This document shows, in pieces, positions 5,464 through 6,075 of a stretch of DNA of 6,075 nucleotides. Positions within the stretch are counted from its first letter, which is position 1. Every line of letters starts with the position of its first letter. The position numbers were made by a program, and so were the translations under genes. Source of the stretch: JBJHBY01 sp050485745 (GTDB lineage: Bacteria; Pseudomonadota; Gammaproteobacteria; Pseudomonadales; CAMLJR01); NCBI GenBank assembly GCA_050485745.1, contig JBJHBY010000213.1, positions 1 through 6,075 of the forward strand, given 5' to 3'. Below the pieces are notes generated by a model. That model ran no database searches. It saw only the letters and a list, made by a program, of their open reading frames with translations, and was not told the origin of the DNA.

Positions 5464-6074
5464 GGCCTGGGCTCCGGCTGCGCATGGCTGCGCTGGCGCT
5501 GCTGATGCACCAGCAGCAGTGCCACGGCGCAGGAGCCCAGCCGCGCGGCAGTGCCCTCGGCACGGCTGGTGAGCACGATGGGCACGCGTGCGCCCAGCAC
5601 GATGCCGGCGGACTCGGCATCGGCCAGGTAATAGAGCTGCTTGCCGATCATGTTGCTGGATTCCAGGTTCGGCGCCATCAGGATATCGGCGCGACCGGCC
5701 ACCTCGGAGGCAATGCCCTTGGTGCGCGCGGCGGCCTCGGAGATGGCGTTGTCAAACGCCAGGGGGCCGTCGAGCAGGCCACCGCGGATCTGGCCGCGGT
5801 CGGCCATCTTGCACAGTGCGGCGGCATCCAGGGTGGAGGGAATGGCGACATTCACCGATTCGGTGGCGGACAGGATCGCCACCCGGGGCTGCTCGATACC
5901 CAGTGCATGCGCCAGGTCGATGGCGTTCTGGATGATGTCGCGCTTGGTTTCCAGGTTGGGCGCGATGTTGATGGCGCCGTCGGTGATCAGCAGGGGCCGC
6001 GGATAGGTGGGCAGGTCCACCACCCAGACATGGCTCATGCGCCGGTCGGTGCGCAGGCCGGCATCCCGGTTGAG
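5460..6074 (-). CDS. Phosphate acetyl/butyryltransferase, C-terminal 204 residues (5' end outside window)
   Basis: The product moves an acyl group from CoA to phosphate, giving the acyl-phosphate that AckA uses to make ATP. The frame stays open upstream of the internal ATG at 6038, and the residues before it (LNRDAGLRTDRR) continue the family, so the real start lies beyond the right edge. Typical PTA/PTB blocks are present: DLPTYPRPLLITDGAINI, QNAIDLAHALGI, ILSATESVN, then GGLLDGPLAFDNAIS, ADILMAPNLESSNMIGKQL and SAGIVLGARVPIVLTSRA. The pattern resembles butyryltransferase-type enzymes, which in many proteobacteria are fused to an N-terminal MaoC-like enoyl-CoA hydratase domain; whether that domain is present cannot be seen here. 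The last 16 residues are a Gln/Arg/Pro-rich tail past the conserved fold. Its TGA stop overlaps the ackA GTG by four bases, so the two are in one operon and translationally coupled. Confidence 0.93.
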   Translation of the reverse strand, partial: LNRDAGLRTDRRMSHVWVVDLPTYPRPLLITDGAINIAPNLETKRDIIQNAIDLAHALGIEQPRVAILSATESVNVAIPSTLDAAALCKMADRGQIRGGLLDGPLAFDNAISEAAARTKGIASEVAGRADILMAPNLESSNMIGKQLYYLADAESAGIVLGARVPIVLTSRAEGTAARLGSCAVALLLVHQQRQRSHAQPEPRP

Positions 6075-6075
6075 T

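Noticed and set aside
1..6075. CRISPR array or complete insertion sequence
   Set aside because: No regularly spaced repeats longer than about 12 bp and no transposase-like frame or terminal inverted repeats were seen.

Overview
The window looks like a piece of chromosome from a GC-rich proteobacterium, probably a gammaproteobacterium. That is an inference from the housekeeping pair at the right end and the general base composition; no rRNA or other marker is present to fix the taxon. No CRISPR array, complete IS element or convincing tRNA is visible.

Layout, left to right. (1) 2-967 (+) is the C-terminal part of a superfamily 2 DExH helicase whose N-terminus lies outside the window. Its motifs closely resemble the helicase module of the large primase-helicase proteins called TOTE conflict systems. 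It is followed by a clear intrinsic terminator at 1064-1094. (2) 1229-2419 (-) is a complete class II Fic AMP-transferase with a DUF4172-type N-terminus and a C-terminal winged helix. Its coding sequence carries a 63-bp run of three adjacent hairpins, exactly 21 codons, where relatives appear to have no residues. Its start codon sits directly behind a -10 box, so the mRNA is probably leaderless. The promoter is embedded in five copies of a TTC(T/G)CCGCA motif. (3) 2503-2902 has no gene I can recognise. (4) 2903-3346 (+) is a chimeric reading frame: the N-terminal ~76 residues of a RhuM-family protein joined in frame to the last ~70 residues of a type I restriction subunit HsdR. This looks like the scar of a deletion in an hsd-rhuM locus. 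(5) 3347-3618 is a more AT-rich spacer with a 10-bp inverted repeat. (6) 3619-4134 (+) carries the C-terminal winged-helix module found at the end of Fic and AlbA/RecG-like ATP-binding proteins, apparently without its catalytic part. (7) 4285-5463 (-) is acetate kinase (ackA). It is translationally coupled to an upstream phosphate acetyl/butyryltransferase gene (5460 to beyond 6074, -) by a GTGA overlap.

The right third is therefore conserved acyl-phosphate metabolism: the transferase makes acyl-phosphate from acyl-CoA and AckA makes ATP from it. The left two thirds are an accessory block of defence or conflict genes in different states of preservation: an apparently intact helicase C-terminal part, an intact Fic, and two truncated or fused remnants. 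The best candidates for a second look are the palindromic element inside fic, the operator array with a leaderless start, the RhuM/HsdR fusion, and the TOTE-like helicase, whose partners must lie to the left.
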